From: Terriglobales bacterium
GTDB taxonomy: Bacteria > Acidobacteriota > Terriglobia > Terriglobales > Acidobacteriaceae
Length of the DNA: 64,000 nt
Assembly: GCA_025936825.1 (NCBI GenBank)
Contig: JAICSO010000007.1
Span: 124,001-188,000 of the forward strand
Direction of reading: 5' to 3'
In this document: positions 28,666 to 38,562 of the stretch, in pieces
Layout: each line of letters opens with the position of its first letter
How positions within the stretch are numbered: position 1 is the first letter of the stretch
Notes under the pieces: generated by a model
The model's database searches: none
What the model saw: the letters and a program-made list of their open reading frames with translations, nothing else
What the model was told of the DNA's origin: nothing
Made by a program: the position numbers and the translations under genes

Positions 28666-30392
28666 TCCCGAATCAGGATTTTGTAGCGATACGTAATTGT
28701 TTTATCCTCACCTGCTTTTACGGCGAGGTCCCATGTTACACGCGAGGTCGGATTCATCTGCCGGATGACGTCCGCGAGCTTTTCCACATGTCCGTCGCCC
28801 GTCATCGATACCACTTCGCCTACGAATGAGCGCGTAATCACAAGGCGAATGTCTTTAGCTTTGAAGTTTTTCAGCTTCAGGGTTCCCTCGACGGTAACCG
28901 CATCGTAGTTGTTGCCATCACGCTGCAAAACTCGCGCGGCTCGACCGACTTCGAGTTCTTTTTTGTCGACGCGGACGTCCGTCGCCACCGTCATCTTCAG
29001 GTCCGTGCTTGCCCCTTTCGGGGTATAGACCAGGGTGTCTTGTGATAGCGCCTGCACCCCAGAAATGACCATTCCCGGACCGCTCGTCCATGGGAATTTG
29101 GTGTTGTTTTTCAGACGCAAGGAATGCCAGACGACATTGGCGAACTTTTCAGGCGACTGGTTATTCCCGTACGACGAAACTGGATTGCCGTAAACATCGA
29201 CGCGTGGATTATCGATGACCTCCCATTCGTAGAGATGCTCGAACGGAACGTCAGCAGCGAAGAGGTTGTAAGTGGCACGTTCGCCTTTTGCCAACGTCAC
29301 GTTTGTCCGCTTGTACAGGAATAGATCCTCTTCCGGCGCTCCTTGTGGTTCTTCGACGTTGGCGCTGAAATCACCTGGAAGTCTGGCGGCACCTGCCATG
29401 TCTTCCCGCATTGTCATTTGACTCACGAGCGCATTGGCAAACTGGTTTCTGTCGTCGCGCTGTGCAGTTGCGCTCTGCAGGAATTCCGCCAACGACTGTC
29501 GCAGCGCCATCGGGGACCACATGTCGGCAAACCGGAAGTTAGGGACGCCCACGACAAAAACCACTTCAGCGCCGCTGATGTCCTCGACGTCATTGGTCAA
29601 AACCGCTTGCATAGTGATATGCGCGCTTTTTTCGTCCTGCAGCGAGACAAGATACGACGGGGTCCAACCGATGCCCTTCTGCAGGTACCCCATCGTGAGA
29701 TTCGACGTCTGTCCTGCCCCCTTGATCCTGAAGCGGAGCGCCCTAGCCTCTTCTTCCTGCTGGAACGAAAGGTTAGGTGTCTCGCCCATTGAGACCAGTT
29801 GCACTGCGCCTGGATTCAAGCCGAGTACACCGCTATCAGTTTTGAACAACAGCAACTGCGACGGCACGGAGGCCGAGACATTGCTCAACATGAACGTCCT
29901 GTTCGACGACACCGGCTGGGGTCGCTGGTCCCAGTGATTGCCGCCGCTGAGTTCGAGGACCTGCCCCGCGTATTCCTTGCCATTGAACGTTATCGTCATC
30001 TTCTTTCCGGGATTGATGCGGAGCAAATCCTGCAACGAGTCTGCCTTGTGTTCTTTTGCGGTCTTGTAACGGTACGCAACCAGCTCTTCGAGCGAAGTTC
30101 CAGGATCGTTGGGTGCCAGCCACAATGTTCCGAGTGCGGCGTCGGGAATCATGGGGATGACCGCTTCGCCGGAAGCAAGCTTGGCGCTGCCCAGGCGCAC
30201 AAAGAATCCCAAGCCATTCTTGAATACCGCGATGCTCGAACTCTTCAGGTTCGCTTCAGGAAGGCTCGCGGGGGTGTAGGTCTGATTGGTCTGACTCAGG
30301 CAACTTCCCGCACACAGGAGGAAGAAGATAAATAGAAGTATACGAATCTGATATGGTCGCACTGCCACCCTCCCCTTTTTAATTCCACTCAT
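28662..30392 (-). CDS. DUF4139-like secreted protein of unknown function
   Basis: Signal peptide; long beta-rich protein with KGIGWTPSYLVSLQDEKSAHITMQAVLTNDVEDISGAEVVFVVG. Confidence 0.65.
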   Translation of the reverse strand: MSGIKKGRVAVRPYQIRILLFIFFLLCAGSCLSQTNQTYTPASLPEANLKSSSIAVFKNGLGFFVRLGSAKLASGEAVIPMIPDAALGTLWLAPNDPGTSLEELVAYRYKTAKEHKADSLQDLLRINPGKKMTITFNGKEYAGQVLELSGGNHWDQRPQPVSSNRTFMLSNVSASVPSQLLLFKTDSGVLGLNPGAVQLVSMGETPNLSFQQEEEARALRFRIKGAGQTSNLTMGYLQKGIGWTPSYLVSLQDEKSAHITMQAVLTNDVEDISGAEVVFVVGVPNFRFADMWSPMALRQSLAEFLQSATAQRDDRNQFANALVSQMTMREDMAGAARLPGDFSANVEEPQGAPEEDLFLYKRTNVTLAKGERATYNLFAADVPFEHLYEWEVIDNPRVDVYGNPVSSYGNNQSPEKFANVVWHSLRLKNNTKFPWTSGPGMVISGVQALSQDTLVYTPKGASTDLKMTVATDVRVDKKELEVGRAARVLQRDGNNYDAVTVEGTLKLKNFKAKDIRLVITRSFVGEVVSMTGDGHVEKLADVIRQMNPTSRVTWDLAVKAGEDKTITYRYKILIRE

Positions 30393-30479
30393 GGTATTTG
30401 CAGGGCGTACGTCTGTCTATCGAAAGGAGGAGAGGGGCATGGACCGTAAGTCTTGCCACGATGCGCTTAAAGAGGTGCT

Positions 30480-31520
30480 CTACGCGACTTGGCGCTGCTT
30501 CTCTAACATCGAGAAGTACTCGGAAACCAACTCTTCATCCCACAGTCCGGTGCGGGCCTCGTCGCGCATGGTGATGGCCGCCTGCTCGTGAGAGAGCGCA
30601 GGCTTGTAGGGACGGGCGGTACGCAAGGCGTCGTAAACGTCCACTACCTGTAAGATGCGCGCGAGAAGCGGGATCTCGCGTCCCTGCAGGGCGTCGGGAT
30701 AGCCGCTGCCATTGAAGTGCTCGTGGTGGTTGCGAATGATGGGCAGTACCAGGCGCAGCGACTTCAGCGGACGGCAGATGTTCTCGCCGGTTACGGGATG
30801 GCGCTTCATCACCATCCATTCCTCGGGCGTGAGATTCGCACCCTTCTTCAAGATTTCGTCGGGCACGGCTATCTTTCCGAGGTCATGCAGGTAGCCGCCG
30901 CGCCGGAGAGCGATGATTTCGTCCTCGTCAAGAAGCAGATGGCGTCCAAGGTTGCTGGCGTTCTCGGCCAGACGCTCGCAATGCCCCTCGGTATAGGGAT
31001 CGCGGCTCTCGACGCTGAGCCCCAGCGTACACAGGACGCTCTCGGCAGTCTCCAATTCGTCAGTAAATTCCTTCAGCTTGATGAGCGACTTAACACGGGC
31101 AAAAAGTTCTTCGGGAAAAATTGGTTTGCTGAGGAAGTCGTCGGCTCCGGCTTCGATGCCGCGCACTCGGTCCTCACGCTCGCTCAGGCCGGTGATCAAC
31201 ACAACCGGAATCAGCCGCGTTGCCGAATTGTCCTTCAACTCGCGGCAGAATTCGTAACCCGACTTGCCGGGCATAATCACGTCGGAAAGGATCAGGTCGG
31301 GGAGACGGCGCATGATTTCCGCTTCGGCCTGCAGGGCGTCGGGAACAGCAACCACGTCGTAACCTCGGGACGACAGCAGGTCGCGCATCAGCATCATCGT
31401 ATTGGGATTGTCATCAACGACGAGAATGCGCGGAAGACGGCGGCGCAGCGAGACATCCCCGCCAGCCGAGTTTTGCTGCCCGCGGGAGTAAATCGTGGAA
31501 AGCTTCCGGGCGGAATCCAT
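30480..31520 (-). CDS. response regulator with HD-GYP phosphodiesterase domain
   Basis: Receiver ILVVDDNPNTMML; GGYLHDLGKIAVPDEIL; RNHHEHFNGSGYPD. Confidence 0.92.
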   Translation of the reverse strand: MDSARKLSTIYSRGQQNSAGGDVSLRRRLPRILVVDDNPNTMMLMRDLLSSRGYDVVAVPDALQAEAEIMRRLPDLILSDVIMPGKSGYEFCRELKDNSATRLIPVVLITGLSEREDRVRGIEAGADDFLSKPIFPEELFARVKSLIKLKEFTDELETAESVLCTLGLSVESRDPYTEGHCERLAENASNLGRHLLLDEDEIIALRRGGYLHDLGKIAVPDEILKKGANLTPEEWMVMKRHPVTGENICRPLKSLRLVLPIIRNHHEHFNGSGYPDALQGREIPLLARILQVVDVYDALRTARPYKPALSHEQAAITMRDEARTGLWDEELVSEYFSMLEKQRQVA

Positions 31521-31703
31521 GTCCCTCACAGCCGAACCAAAACATTGTATGCGAGAAAGCAAATTCCCGCAGATACAATCCAGGTACTACATAGGAATAG
31601 ATGGCAGATGCCGGTGCTCAGGATTTCCCGTTTGCGGAAAATCTCACCAACAAATGTTCGCATGACCTTGCAACCTTTGTGGAAGCAGTGTTCAGCTTGC
31701 GTT

Positions 31704-32369
31704 ATGAGAACGTTGGCGGGAATCTGCGTGTTTGCTTTCCTTGTGACCGGGACCGGTTCTGCGGCTAGCAAGCCACATGCGGTCGGATTCGGAAAATGGT
31801 CGGAGGTCAAGGTGCTCGTGGGCGATGACGAGAGCACGCCGGCGGAGATGAAGATCCGGCCATTGATCGTTGACGGACGAGTTAAGGAGTTCACCACCGG
31901 GATTGCACATGATGTGACGGATCGAATCTTTGTTGTTCAGCGAGCGTATCGCTTGAACGATCTCCTTCCGCAGGAAAGTGGCTCGAGCCGCTGGCGTTGG
32001 CAACGAGGAGGCTGGTTGCTGGTGGATCGTACCAGCGGTCGGGTTCAAACCATCGCATTGCCCGCGTTTGATGCGTACTACTCGCAAGTGAGCTGGTTTC
32101 GCGACTATGCGGCCTACTGCGGGCTCTCTGATGATGCGAGCATGCGATTCAGTGTCGTAGTTCAATTAGGCAGGCGTAAACCGCTGCTGAAGAAATCCGT
32201 GGGAGAGAAAAGCAACGCGCCCGCGAACGCTTCGTGCCCGCCGCCAGTCTGGGCGCGCGCGCCAGTGCGCGTCACCTTCGATACGCCGGGAGAAGCGAAG
32301 TTCGCCTTCATAGTGCGCAGCCAGGCGGTGGATCTGGTGACCGAGGAAGACGACGAAGGCGGGAACTGA
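31704..32369 (+). CDS. hypothetical secreted protein
   Basis: MRTLAGICVFAFLVTGTGSAA signal; the longer track ORF 30717..32369 is antisense to HD-GYP at its N-terminus. Confidence 0.6.
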   Translation: MRTLAGICVFAFLVTGTGSAASKPHAVGFGKWSEVKVLVGDDESTPAEMKIRPLIVDGRVKEFTTGIAHDVTDRIFVVQRAYRLNDLLPQESGSSRWRWQRGGWLLVDRTSGRVQTIALPAFDAYYSQVSWFRDYAAYCGLSDDASMRFSVVVQLGRRKPLLKKSVGEKSNAPANASCPPPVWARAPVRVTFDTPGEAKFAFIVRSQAVDLVTEEDDEGGN

Positions 32370-32392
32370 GATGACGCATAGCAATCAGCCTT

Positions 32393-33241
32393 CTAGGAGC
32401 CTGGCCTGGGATGCCAATACGACATCATCGGAACGTAGTGTCGCGCCAAGTAATATGCAGCAGCAAAAAGAAGCGTGGCAAGGATGAAGATCCAGCGGTT
32501 CCATGCGCTGCGTTCGTCCGGTGGAGACGTAAGGTGCGGGGCCAGCGCCGCACCCATAGCTAGTCCACAAACCAGACCACCGATATGCGCGGAGTTGTCG
32601 ATCGCAGGAACGACGGCGCCAAAAAACAAGTTGTAGCCTGCAAACGACAACAGGCTTTTGAGCGTAGATTTCAGCGCGCTGGGATGGATCGGCAGATGTC
32701 CTAAATACAGTGCGGAGATGAGCGCGCCCGCCATTCCGAAGATTGCACCCGAAGCCCCCGCGCCCACGCGTATCGGGTGGAGCACAATACTCACGAGACT
32801 TCCGGTGATTCCGCAGAACGTATACACCAGGAAATATGTCCAACGGTCGAAAATCTGTTCTGCCAGAATGCCGAGATTCCACAAGCACCACATATTGAGC
32901 GCGATGTGGAGGATCCCGATGTGTACGTAGTTGGAAGCCAACATTCGCCAGGGCTGCGCCAGGAGTGTCGCCAAACCATCGTTGGCGCCCCACTTGATGA
33001 GATCGGGGATGTTTGGTTCGCTCGGAGACGATCCAGTGAATGCCATGGCTAGAAACACCAGTGCGTTGATGGCGATCACAGTGGTCGTGACTGGAACGGT
33101 TTTGAGCGGGATCGATCTACGCTGCCGTGCCGGTAATGACGACTGCGCTCGCTGCATAATGGCCACGCGGCATTCCGGACAGATATTGTGGGGTTCGTTC
33201 GCGGACGAGAGTTCCCGCCCACAACTTATGCAGTTGGGCAT
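32393..33241 (-). CDS. rhomboid family intramembrane serine protease
   Basis: NMWCLWNLG, GASGAIFGMAGAL, AHIGGLVCG. Confidence 0.93.
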   Translation of the reverse strand: MPNCISCGRELSSANEPHNICPECRVAIMQRAQSSLPARQRRSIPLKTVPVTTTVIAINALVFLAMAFTGSSPSEPNIPDLIKWGANDGLATLLAQPWRMLASNYVHIGILHIALNMWCLWNLGILAEQIFDRWTYFLVYTFCGITGSLVSIVLHPIRVGAGASGAIFGMAGALISALYLGHLPIHPSALKSTLKSLLSFAGYNLFFGAVVPAIDNSAHIGGLVCGLAMGAALAPHLTSPPDERSAWNRWIFILATLLFAAAYYLARHYVPMMSYWHPRPGS

Positions 33242-33243
33242 GG

Positions 33244-34188
33244 TTAATCGGCGGCCACTTCAGCGGCCGCGACGGACTCGTTCTTTTTAGTCACGCTGGC
33301 GCTCGTCACCAGAATAACGGAAGCAATGACAACCGCGCTGCCGGCCAGGACGTAGCGATCAACAACTTCGTGTCGAAAGAGCCAGCCCAAGAAAACGGCC
33401 ACAACCGGATTTACGTAAGCGTAGGTAGAAACGCGGGCTGTGGGCGCATGTCCGAGGATGTAGATGTAGGCGGTGTAGCCGATCAGGGATCCGCAAACCA
33501 CAAGATACGCAATCGCCTCCACGCCGCTCGCCGTCCAGATCGCGCGATGGTAGTCGCGATTGAGAGTGGCAAATACGAAATTCCCTAGACCCGCAAAAAA
33601 TACTTGCCAGGAAGTCCCCCCAAACGTCGGTGGACCAGACTGCCACTTCTTCGCGAGCACGGAGCCGAAAGCCCAGCTGAGCGCACCGACAATCAGTGCA
33701 ATCGACCACCACAATTCTTTTCTGCCCACTCCGGTGGTCGCAGTCAGCTTTGGCCACAACAAGACAGCCGTGCCCACCAGCCCAAGAGCAAGGCCAGCAA
33801 GTCCGCGCGGAGAGACATGATAATGTCCCAGCATGAGCGCATCCAGTATCAGAAACCAGAGCGGGATGGTTGCGACCAGGAGCGCCGCAAGTCCGCTGGG
33901 AATGTACATTTCGGCATAAGAAAGAGTGAGGTTGCCGCCCATGAGCAGGAGATTCCCGACAATTGCGAGTTGCAACAGCTCGCGAGCGCTATAGCGAATG
34001 TTGTGACCCGCGACAAGGCAATATGCCAGCATGATCACGCCGGCAATGGTGAATCGTGTAGCGCACATCAGCGCAGGCGGAATGTGCTCGACCGCGATGT
34101 CGATGCCGAGGTAGGTCGATCCCCAGAACACGTAGACCAGCCCGAAGTTGAGCATCAAGAAAAACCGGGATGAGGTCTTCGAGAACAT
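33244..34188 (-). CDS. EamA/DMT superfamily transporter
   Basis: GLVYVFWGSTYLGIDIAVEHIPPALMCATRFTIAG; ten TM-like segments; start at MFSKTSSRFFLML. Confidence 0.9.
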   Translation of the reverse strand: MFSKTSSRFFLMLNFGLVYVFWGSTYLGIDIAVEHIPPALMCATRFTIAGVIMLAYCLVAGHNIRYSARELLQLAIVGNLLLMGGNLTLSYAEMYIPSGLAALLVATIPLWFLILDALMLGHYHVSPRGLAGLALGLVGTAVLLWPKLTATTGVGRKELWWSIALIVGALSWAFGSVLAKKWQSGPPTFGGTSWQVFFAGLGNFVFATLNRDYHRAIWTASGVEAIAYLVVCGSLIGYTAYIYILGHAPTARVSTYAYVNPVVAVFLGWLFRHEVVDRYVLAGSAVVIASVILVTSASVTKKNESVAAAEVAAD

Positions 34189-34652
34189 TGGGCTGATGTT
34201 AATCAGACGAATCAAGAACGGTCTGCGATTCAAGATCTCCGCGAATTTACAAGGCTTTGAAGCCTTAGCGACAACATAAACGAAGCATCGACTTGGTGAT
34301 ATCCGAAAATTGCGCTCAAACACTCTTCGTCAGCTGACGATACGCGTCGGAATTGCCAGTGAAAACGCACAGAGCAGGAGATTTCCCGGCATCCTGCCGC
34401 CGACCAAGTGGTCGGTTGATAGTGACCTTCGGTGCTTCCTTAATCTTCCTTGAGCACGATAAAATTGTGCTTAGCGATGCGTTGCTGGAATCCCAATTCG
34501 CACCTGCCTTCCTGCTGGTTGCACATGCTCGTGTGCCCACGCAGATATTTGGCCGTGTTGCCTTCGCATTCGCGTCCCAGTCTCTTCGGTAGCGACTAGT
34601 TCGGATCCTCCTCTGTTTTACCAAGGCAGTAGTTCGCCCTTGTGCGGATCTG

Positions 34653-34683
34653 CTAGCAACTAGCAACTGATAACTAGCAACTG
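34653..34683. repeat. heptamer array, single arm: CTAGCAA CTAGCAA CTGATAA CTAGCAA CTG
   Basis: Direct reading; directly 5' of the aminotransferase ribosome-binding site. Confidence 0.85.
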
Positions 34684-34698
34684 TTCAGGAGGATTCCC

Positions 34699-36039
34699 AT
34701 GACACCCACTATGATGGGTTCCGTGATCGACGGACCCAAGATTAAGACCGCCCTGCCCGGTCCCAACGCCAAGCGCGTGCTCGAGGGCGATGACCGTTAT
34801 ATTTCTCCGTCCTATACCCGCTCGTACCCACTGGTGGCGAAGGAAGGGCACGGCATCGTCGTCACCGACGTTGACGGCAATGAGTTTTTCGATTTTTCGT
34901 CCGGCATCGCCGTGACCTCGACTGGCCACTGCCATCCTGACGTGGTTGCTGCCATCCAGAAACAGGCCGGCGAGTTGATCCACATGTCGGGCACCGATTT
35001 TTATTACGAGAGCCTGGTTACATTGGCAGAGCGGCTGTCGAAGATCGCGCCGATGCCAGGGCCGCACCGCTTCTATTACGGCAACTCAGGAGCCGAGGCG
35101 ATCGAGGCTGCGCTGAAGCTGGCGCGCTATCACACTAAGCGCACGCAGATCATCGCCTTCTACGGCGCGTTCCACGGACGCACCATGGGAGCGCTGTCAC
35201 TGACGGCATCCAAGCCCCAGCAGCGTCGACGGTTCGCGCCGCTCGTGCCGGGCGTGACGCACGTGCTTTATCCGGACGTGTATCGGAAGGGCGAGAGTGA
35301 CGCGCTGGCCTGTGCGCGGTTTATCGAGGACAAGGTTTTCAAAACCACGGTCGCTCCGGAAGAAGTAGCGGCGATTTTCGTCGAGCCGGTGCAGGGCGAG
35401 GGCGGGTACGTTCCGGCGCCGCGCGTTTTCATGGAAGAACTGCGCCGGATCTGCGATCGCCACGGCATTCTGCTGGTTGCCGACGAAGTCCAGAGCGGCA
35501 TCGGGCGGACGGGCAAGTGGTGGGCGATCGAGCACACCGGCGTGCATCCTGACATCGTTTGCAGCGCGAAGGGGATCGCGTCCGGCATGCCGCTTTCGGT
35601 CATGATGAGCAAAGCCGAAATCATGGACTGGGTGCCGGGATCTCATGCGTCGACTTTCGGTGGCAATCCAGTTTGCATCGCTGCGGCAATGGCCACCCTT
35701 AATGTGATCGAACGCGAAGGGCTGATCCGCAACGCCGAGGAAGTTGGCAAGCACATCAGGCAGCGCATGGCGGACTGGCCGCGGAAACAATCGCTCGTCG
35801 GCGATGTTCGCGGGTACGGGCTGATGATCGGCCTCGAACTGGTCTACGACAAGGAGAAGAAGACGCCCGCTCCCGCCGAACGCGACCGAGTGATCGACCT
35901 CGCGTTCGAGCGCGGCATTCTGTTCCTCGGCTGCGGCCCGAATACGATTCGCATCGCGCCCCCGCTCATCGCCACCAAAGAGCAGGCGGACATCGCGATG
36001 GATGTGCTGGAAGAGTGCCTCAAACGAGCCGTCAAATAA
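34699..36039 (+). CDS. class III aminotransferase (acetylornithine/4-aminobutyrate aminotransferase-like)
   Basis: FYGAFHGRTMGALSLT, LLVADEVQSGIGRTGKWWA, STFGGNPV. Confidence 0.93.
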   Translation: MTPTMMGSVIDGPKIKTALPGPNAKRVLEGDDRYISPSYTRSYPLVAKEGHGIVVTDVDGNEFFDFSSGIAVTSTGHCHPDVVAAIQKQAGELIHMSGTDFYYESLVTLAERLSKIAPMPGPHRFYYGNSGAEAIEAALKLARYHTKRTQIIAFYGAFHGRTMGALSLTASKPQQRRRFAPLVPGVTHVLYPDVYRKGESDALACARFIEDKVFKTTVAPEEVAAIFVEPVQGEGGYVPAPRVFMEELRRICDRHGILLVADEVQSGIGRTGKWWAIEHTGVHPDIVCSAKGIASGMPLSVMMSKAEIMDWVPGSHASTFGGNPVCIAAAMATLNVIEREGLIRNAEEVGKHIRQRMADWPRKQSLVGDVRGYGLMIGLELVYDKEKKTPAPAERDRVIDLAFERGILFLGCGPNTIRIAPPLIATKEQADIAMDVLEECLKRAVK

Positions 36040-36049
36040 GTCCAGTGTT

Positions 36050-36084
36050 TGCCCCACCCTCGCGACATCTTCGAGGGTGGGGCA
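36050..36084. terminator. 13-bp perfect hairpin TGCCCCACCCTCG / CGAGGGTGGGGCA; possible attenuator, terminator or repeat
   Basis: Perfect inverted repeat with 9-nt loop between two co-directional genes; no clear T-run. Confidence 0.45.
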
Positions 36085-36105
36085 GCTTATAATCTCGCCA
36101 CTCCC

Positions 36106-36882
36106 ATGAGTCGTATCCTCCTTGTGCATTGGAACCAAGCCGAGGCCGCAGAACGCGCGCAGAAGCTCGCCAAACTTGGGCACGAGGTCACAACGCTGTG
36201 GAACAGCAAAGACTCAAGCCAATTCAAACCTAACGGCACGCCACCCGATCTCTTTGTTATCGATCTTGGCCGAATTCCATCCTACGGACGCGAAATCGCC
36301 GGATACTTTCGCCGGCAGAAGGCCACGCGCAACGTGCCGATCCTGTTCCTTGGCGGAGACGGCGGTCACATTGCGAAGACGCGAAATCTGCTGCCCGATG
36401 CGAGTTTCAGTGAGTGGCGGTCGATCAAGAGTGCGATAGCAAAGGCAGTCATAAGTGCTCCCCAAATGCCTGTCGTTCCCGGAACCATGGCAGGCTACTC
36501 AGGAACGCCGCTGCCGAAGAAACTCGGCATCCGCGAGAATTCACGCGTGGTTCTCGTCAATTCACCGCAGAGATTCGAAAGAAAGCTGGAACCGCTGCCG
36601 GAAAACGCACAGATCGTCGAAGACGCTCCGGCCGCAAATGTCGCGGTCCTGTTCGTTAAGTCAGAAGCCGATCTGGTTCGCGACTTCGGCAACCTGGCCA
36701 GATCTCTTCCGCAAAAAGTCGCGTTCTGGATCGCATGGCCCAAGCAAGCTTCCGGGATTAAGACCGACTTGAAAGAAGGAACTATTCGCGAGTTTGGCCT
36801 CGCTCACGAATGGGTGGATTACAAAATCTGCGCCATCGATGAGACATGGTCAGGCCTCTGCTTCGCGCGTAGAAAGAACTGA
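36106..36882 (+). CDS. receiver-like N-terminal domain fused to a DUF3052 domain
   Basis: MSRILLVHWNQAEAAERAQKL... then GYSGTPLPKKLGI...VAFWIAWPKQASGIKTDLKE...VDYKICAIDETWSGLCFARR. Confidence 0.78.
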   Translation: MSRILLVHWNQAEAAERAQKLAKLGHEVTTLWNSKDSSQFKPNGTPPDLFVIDLGRIPSYGREIAGYFRRQKATRNVPILFLGGDGGHIAKTRNLLPDASFSEWRSIKSAIAKAVISAPQMPVVPGTMAGYSGTPLPKKLGIRENSRVVLVNSPQRFERKLEPLPENAQIVEDAPAANVAVLFVKSEADLVRDFGNLARSLPQKVAFWIAWPKQASGIKTDLKEGTIREFGLAHEWVDYKICAIDETWSGLCFARRKN

Positions 36883-37030
36883 ATCGCGCTAATTGACAAT
36901 CTCAAGCTGAACGCCTAGTCTGCCTGCGTCTCAATTGCGGCGCGCGCAGTTCTTCCGATCTTTCGCCGGGGCCGCGTAGTAGTTTCTGATTCAGTTCGCG
37001 TTCACGTTCACATCTTCCAAGGAGGAACGC

Positions 37031-37279
37031 ATGGCACACGGGATCATCTGGTGGATCGTGGTAGGCCTGATCGCAGGCTGGGCAGCAGGAAAAATCATGA
37101 AGGGTGGCGGCTACGGCGTCGTTGTCGACATCATTTTGGGAATCGTCGGCGGTATCGTCGGTGGCTGGGTGATGAGCCTACTGGGAGTCGGTGGCGGCGG
37201 GTTGGTGTGGAGCATCCTGGTCGCAATTCTCGGCGCGGTGATCTTGATCTGGATTACACGGTTGATCAAGAAGGCGTGA
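37031..37279 (+). CDS. GlsB/YeaQ/YmgE family (transglycosylase-associated) stress membrane protein
   Basis: GLIAGWAAGKIMKGGGYGVVVDIILGIVGGIVGGWVM. Confidence 0.92.
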   Translation: MAHGIIWWIVVGLIAGWAAGKIMKGGGYGVVVDIILGIVGGIVGGWVMSLLGVGGGGLVWSILVAILGAVILIWITRLIKKA

Positions 37280-37400
37280 ACCGACAGATCGCGCTGGAAA
37301 TTTTCAACTTACTCGAGACGGGCGCGGGTACCCTCGCCCCCGTCATTTCATCTTAAGTGCCAAGGAAGAAGTAGATTCAAGAAGTGCTAAAGTTTTTTGC

Positions 37401-37811
37401 ATGAGATTCAATCGCTCTGCACCACCCTGCCCGGTTATTCCCGTGCTCATTTATCCCGATCCCAGCGCGGCTGCGGATTGGTTGTCAAAGGCGTTTGGCT
37501 TCACAGTTCGCCTGCGCATCGCCAATCACCGCATTCAGATGAAGGCCGGCGATGGCTGTTTCACGATTGCGGAAGGCAATGTGAAGCCCAACAATTCGCA
37601 ACATGTCCAGGTTCGGATTGAAGATGCTGAGGAGCACTGCGAGCGAGCGCGAAAGAACGGCGCGGTTATCCTGAACGAGCCGAAAGATCACCCATATGGC
37701 GAGCGCCAGTACAACGCGCAGGATTTTCACGGCCACCGCTGGGACTTCACCGAAACCTTCGCCGACGTTGCGCCTGAAGAATGGAGCGGCGGCGAGTTTC
37801 ATCTGGAGTGA
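37401..37811 (+). CDS. VOC/glyoxalase-like family protein
   Basis: PVLIYPDPSAAADWLSKAFGF...PYGERQYNAQDFHGHRWDFTE. Confidence 0.88.
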   Translation: MRFNRSAPPCPVIPVLIYPDPSAAADWLSKAFGFTVRLRIANHRIQMKAGDGCFTIAEGNVKPNNSQHVQVRIEDAEEHCERARKNGAVILNEPKDHPYGERQYNAQDFHGHRWDFTETFADVAPEEWSGGEFHLE

Positions 37812-37872
37812 CACGAATGCCCCCTCAGGCCCGGGGACTCGGCAAAGTATTGAAATATTGCATAAAAATCAG

Positions 37873-37885
37873 ATTATCAGATAAT
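37873..37885. promoter_or_regulatory. candidate autoregulatory operator of the toxin-antitoxin pair, ATTATC-A-GATAAT
   Basis: Perfect palindrome 8 nt upstream of the antitoxin start. Confidence 0.4.
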
Positions 37886-37893
37886 ATGATTCG

Positions 37894-38163
37894 GTGAAGA
37901 AGATCATTAGCGTCACCGAAGCGGCGCGTAATTTCGCTGAGTGCGTAAGCCGCGCCCATTATCAGAACGTCACCTTTGTGCTGCTAAAGGGCGGTTCCCC
38001 CGTGGCTCGTATCGTTCCTGACGTGGAAAAAGTCTGTTCAGGCGGCGAGTTGGCCTCCGTAATTTCTCAGGTACAGCTGTCGCCGGAGGAAGCGCGCGAG
38101 TGGGCACGTGATTTACAGGGCGCCCGAAAGAGACTGGGACAAGTCTCAGACAAGTGGAAATAA
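37894..38163 (+). CDS. type II toxin-antitoxin antitoxin, Phd/YefM family
   Basis: GTG start; KKIISVTEAARNFAECVSRAHYQNVTFVLLKGGSPVARIVP. Confidence 0.82.
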   Translation: MKKIISVTEAARNFAECVSRAHYQNVTFVLLKGGSPVARIVPDVEKVCSGGELASVISQVQLSPEEAREWARDLQGARKRLGQVSDKWK

Positions 38164-38555
38164 TCCTCGATGCCGATGTAATCATATCGGGAGAGCGCGG
38201 AACGTTTGATCTTAAACGCTGGCTTGCTTCACACGCAGAGGAGCAGTTCGCCATTGCTGCGATTACGGTTGCCGAGCTTTGGCACGGGGTGGAGCGCGCG
38301 ACGGGGACTCATCGACACTCTCGCGAAAGATTCTTGCAGGCTGTGATCAATGTTCTTCCAATTATTCCGTATACCGAGCAGACCGCATATCACCATGCGC
38401 GCTTATGGGCGGACTTGGAAGGCGCAGGCAAGATGATTGGTCCATACGACCTGGTTGTCGGCGCAACTGCGCTTGAGCGGGACGCAGAATTGGCCACCTT
38501 CAACCGGAAACACTTCGCCAAGGTTCCGCGACTTAAGGTGATCGAACCCACGTAG
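38154..38555 (+). CDS. PIN-domain toxin, VapC family
   Basis: ILDADVIISGERG, IAAITVAELWHGVERA, GPYDLVVGATAL; overlaps antitoxin by 10 nt. Confidence 0.9.
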   Translation: MEIILDADVIISGERGTFDLKRWLASHAEEQFAIAAITVAELWHGVERATGTHRHSRERFLQAVINVLPIIPYTEQTAYHHARLWADLEGAGKMIGPYDLVVGATALERDAELATFNRKHFAKVPRLKVIEPT

Positions 38556-38562
38556 CCGTAAG

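Noticed and set aside
30717-31703. N-terminal two thirds of the 550-aa ORF 30717..32369
   Set aside because: Antisense to the HD-GYP response regulator; the real gene most likely starts at the signal-peptide ATG at 31704.
35197-36183. 328-aa minus-strand ORF
   Set aside because: Antisense to the clearly supported class III aminotransferase; shadow ORF in high-GC DNA.
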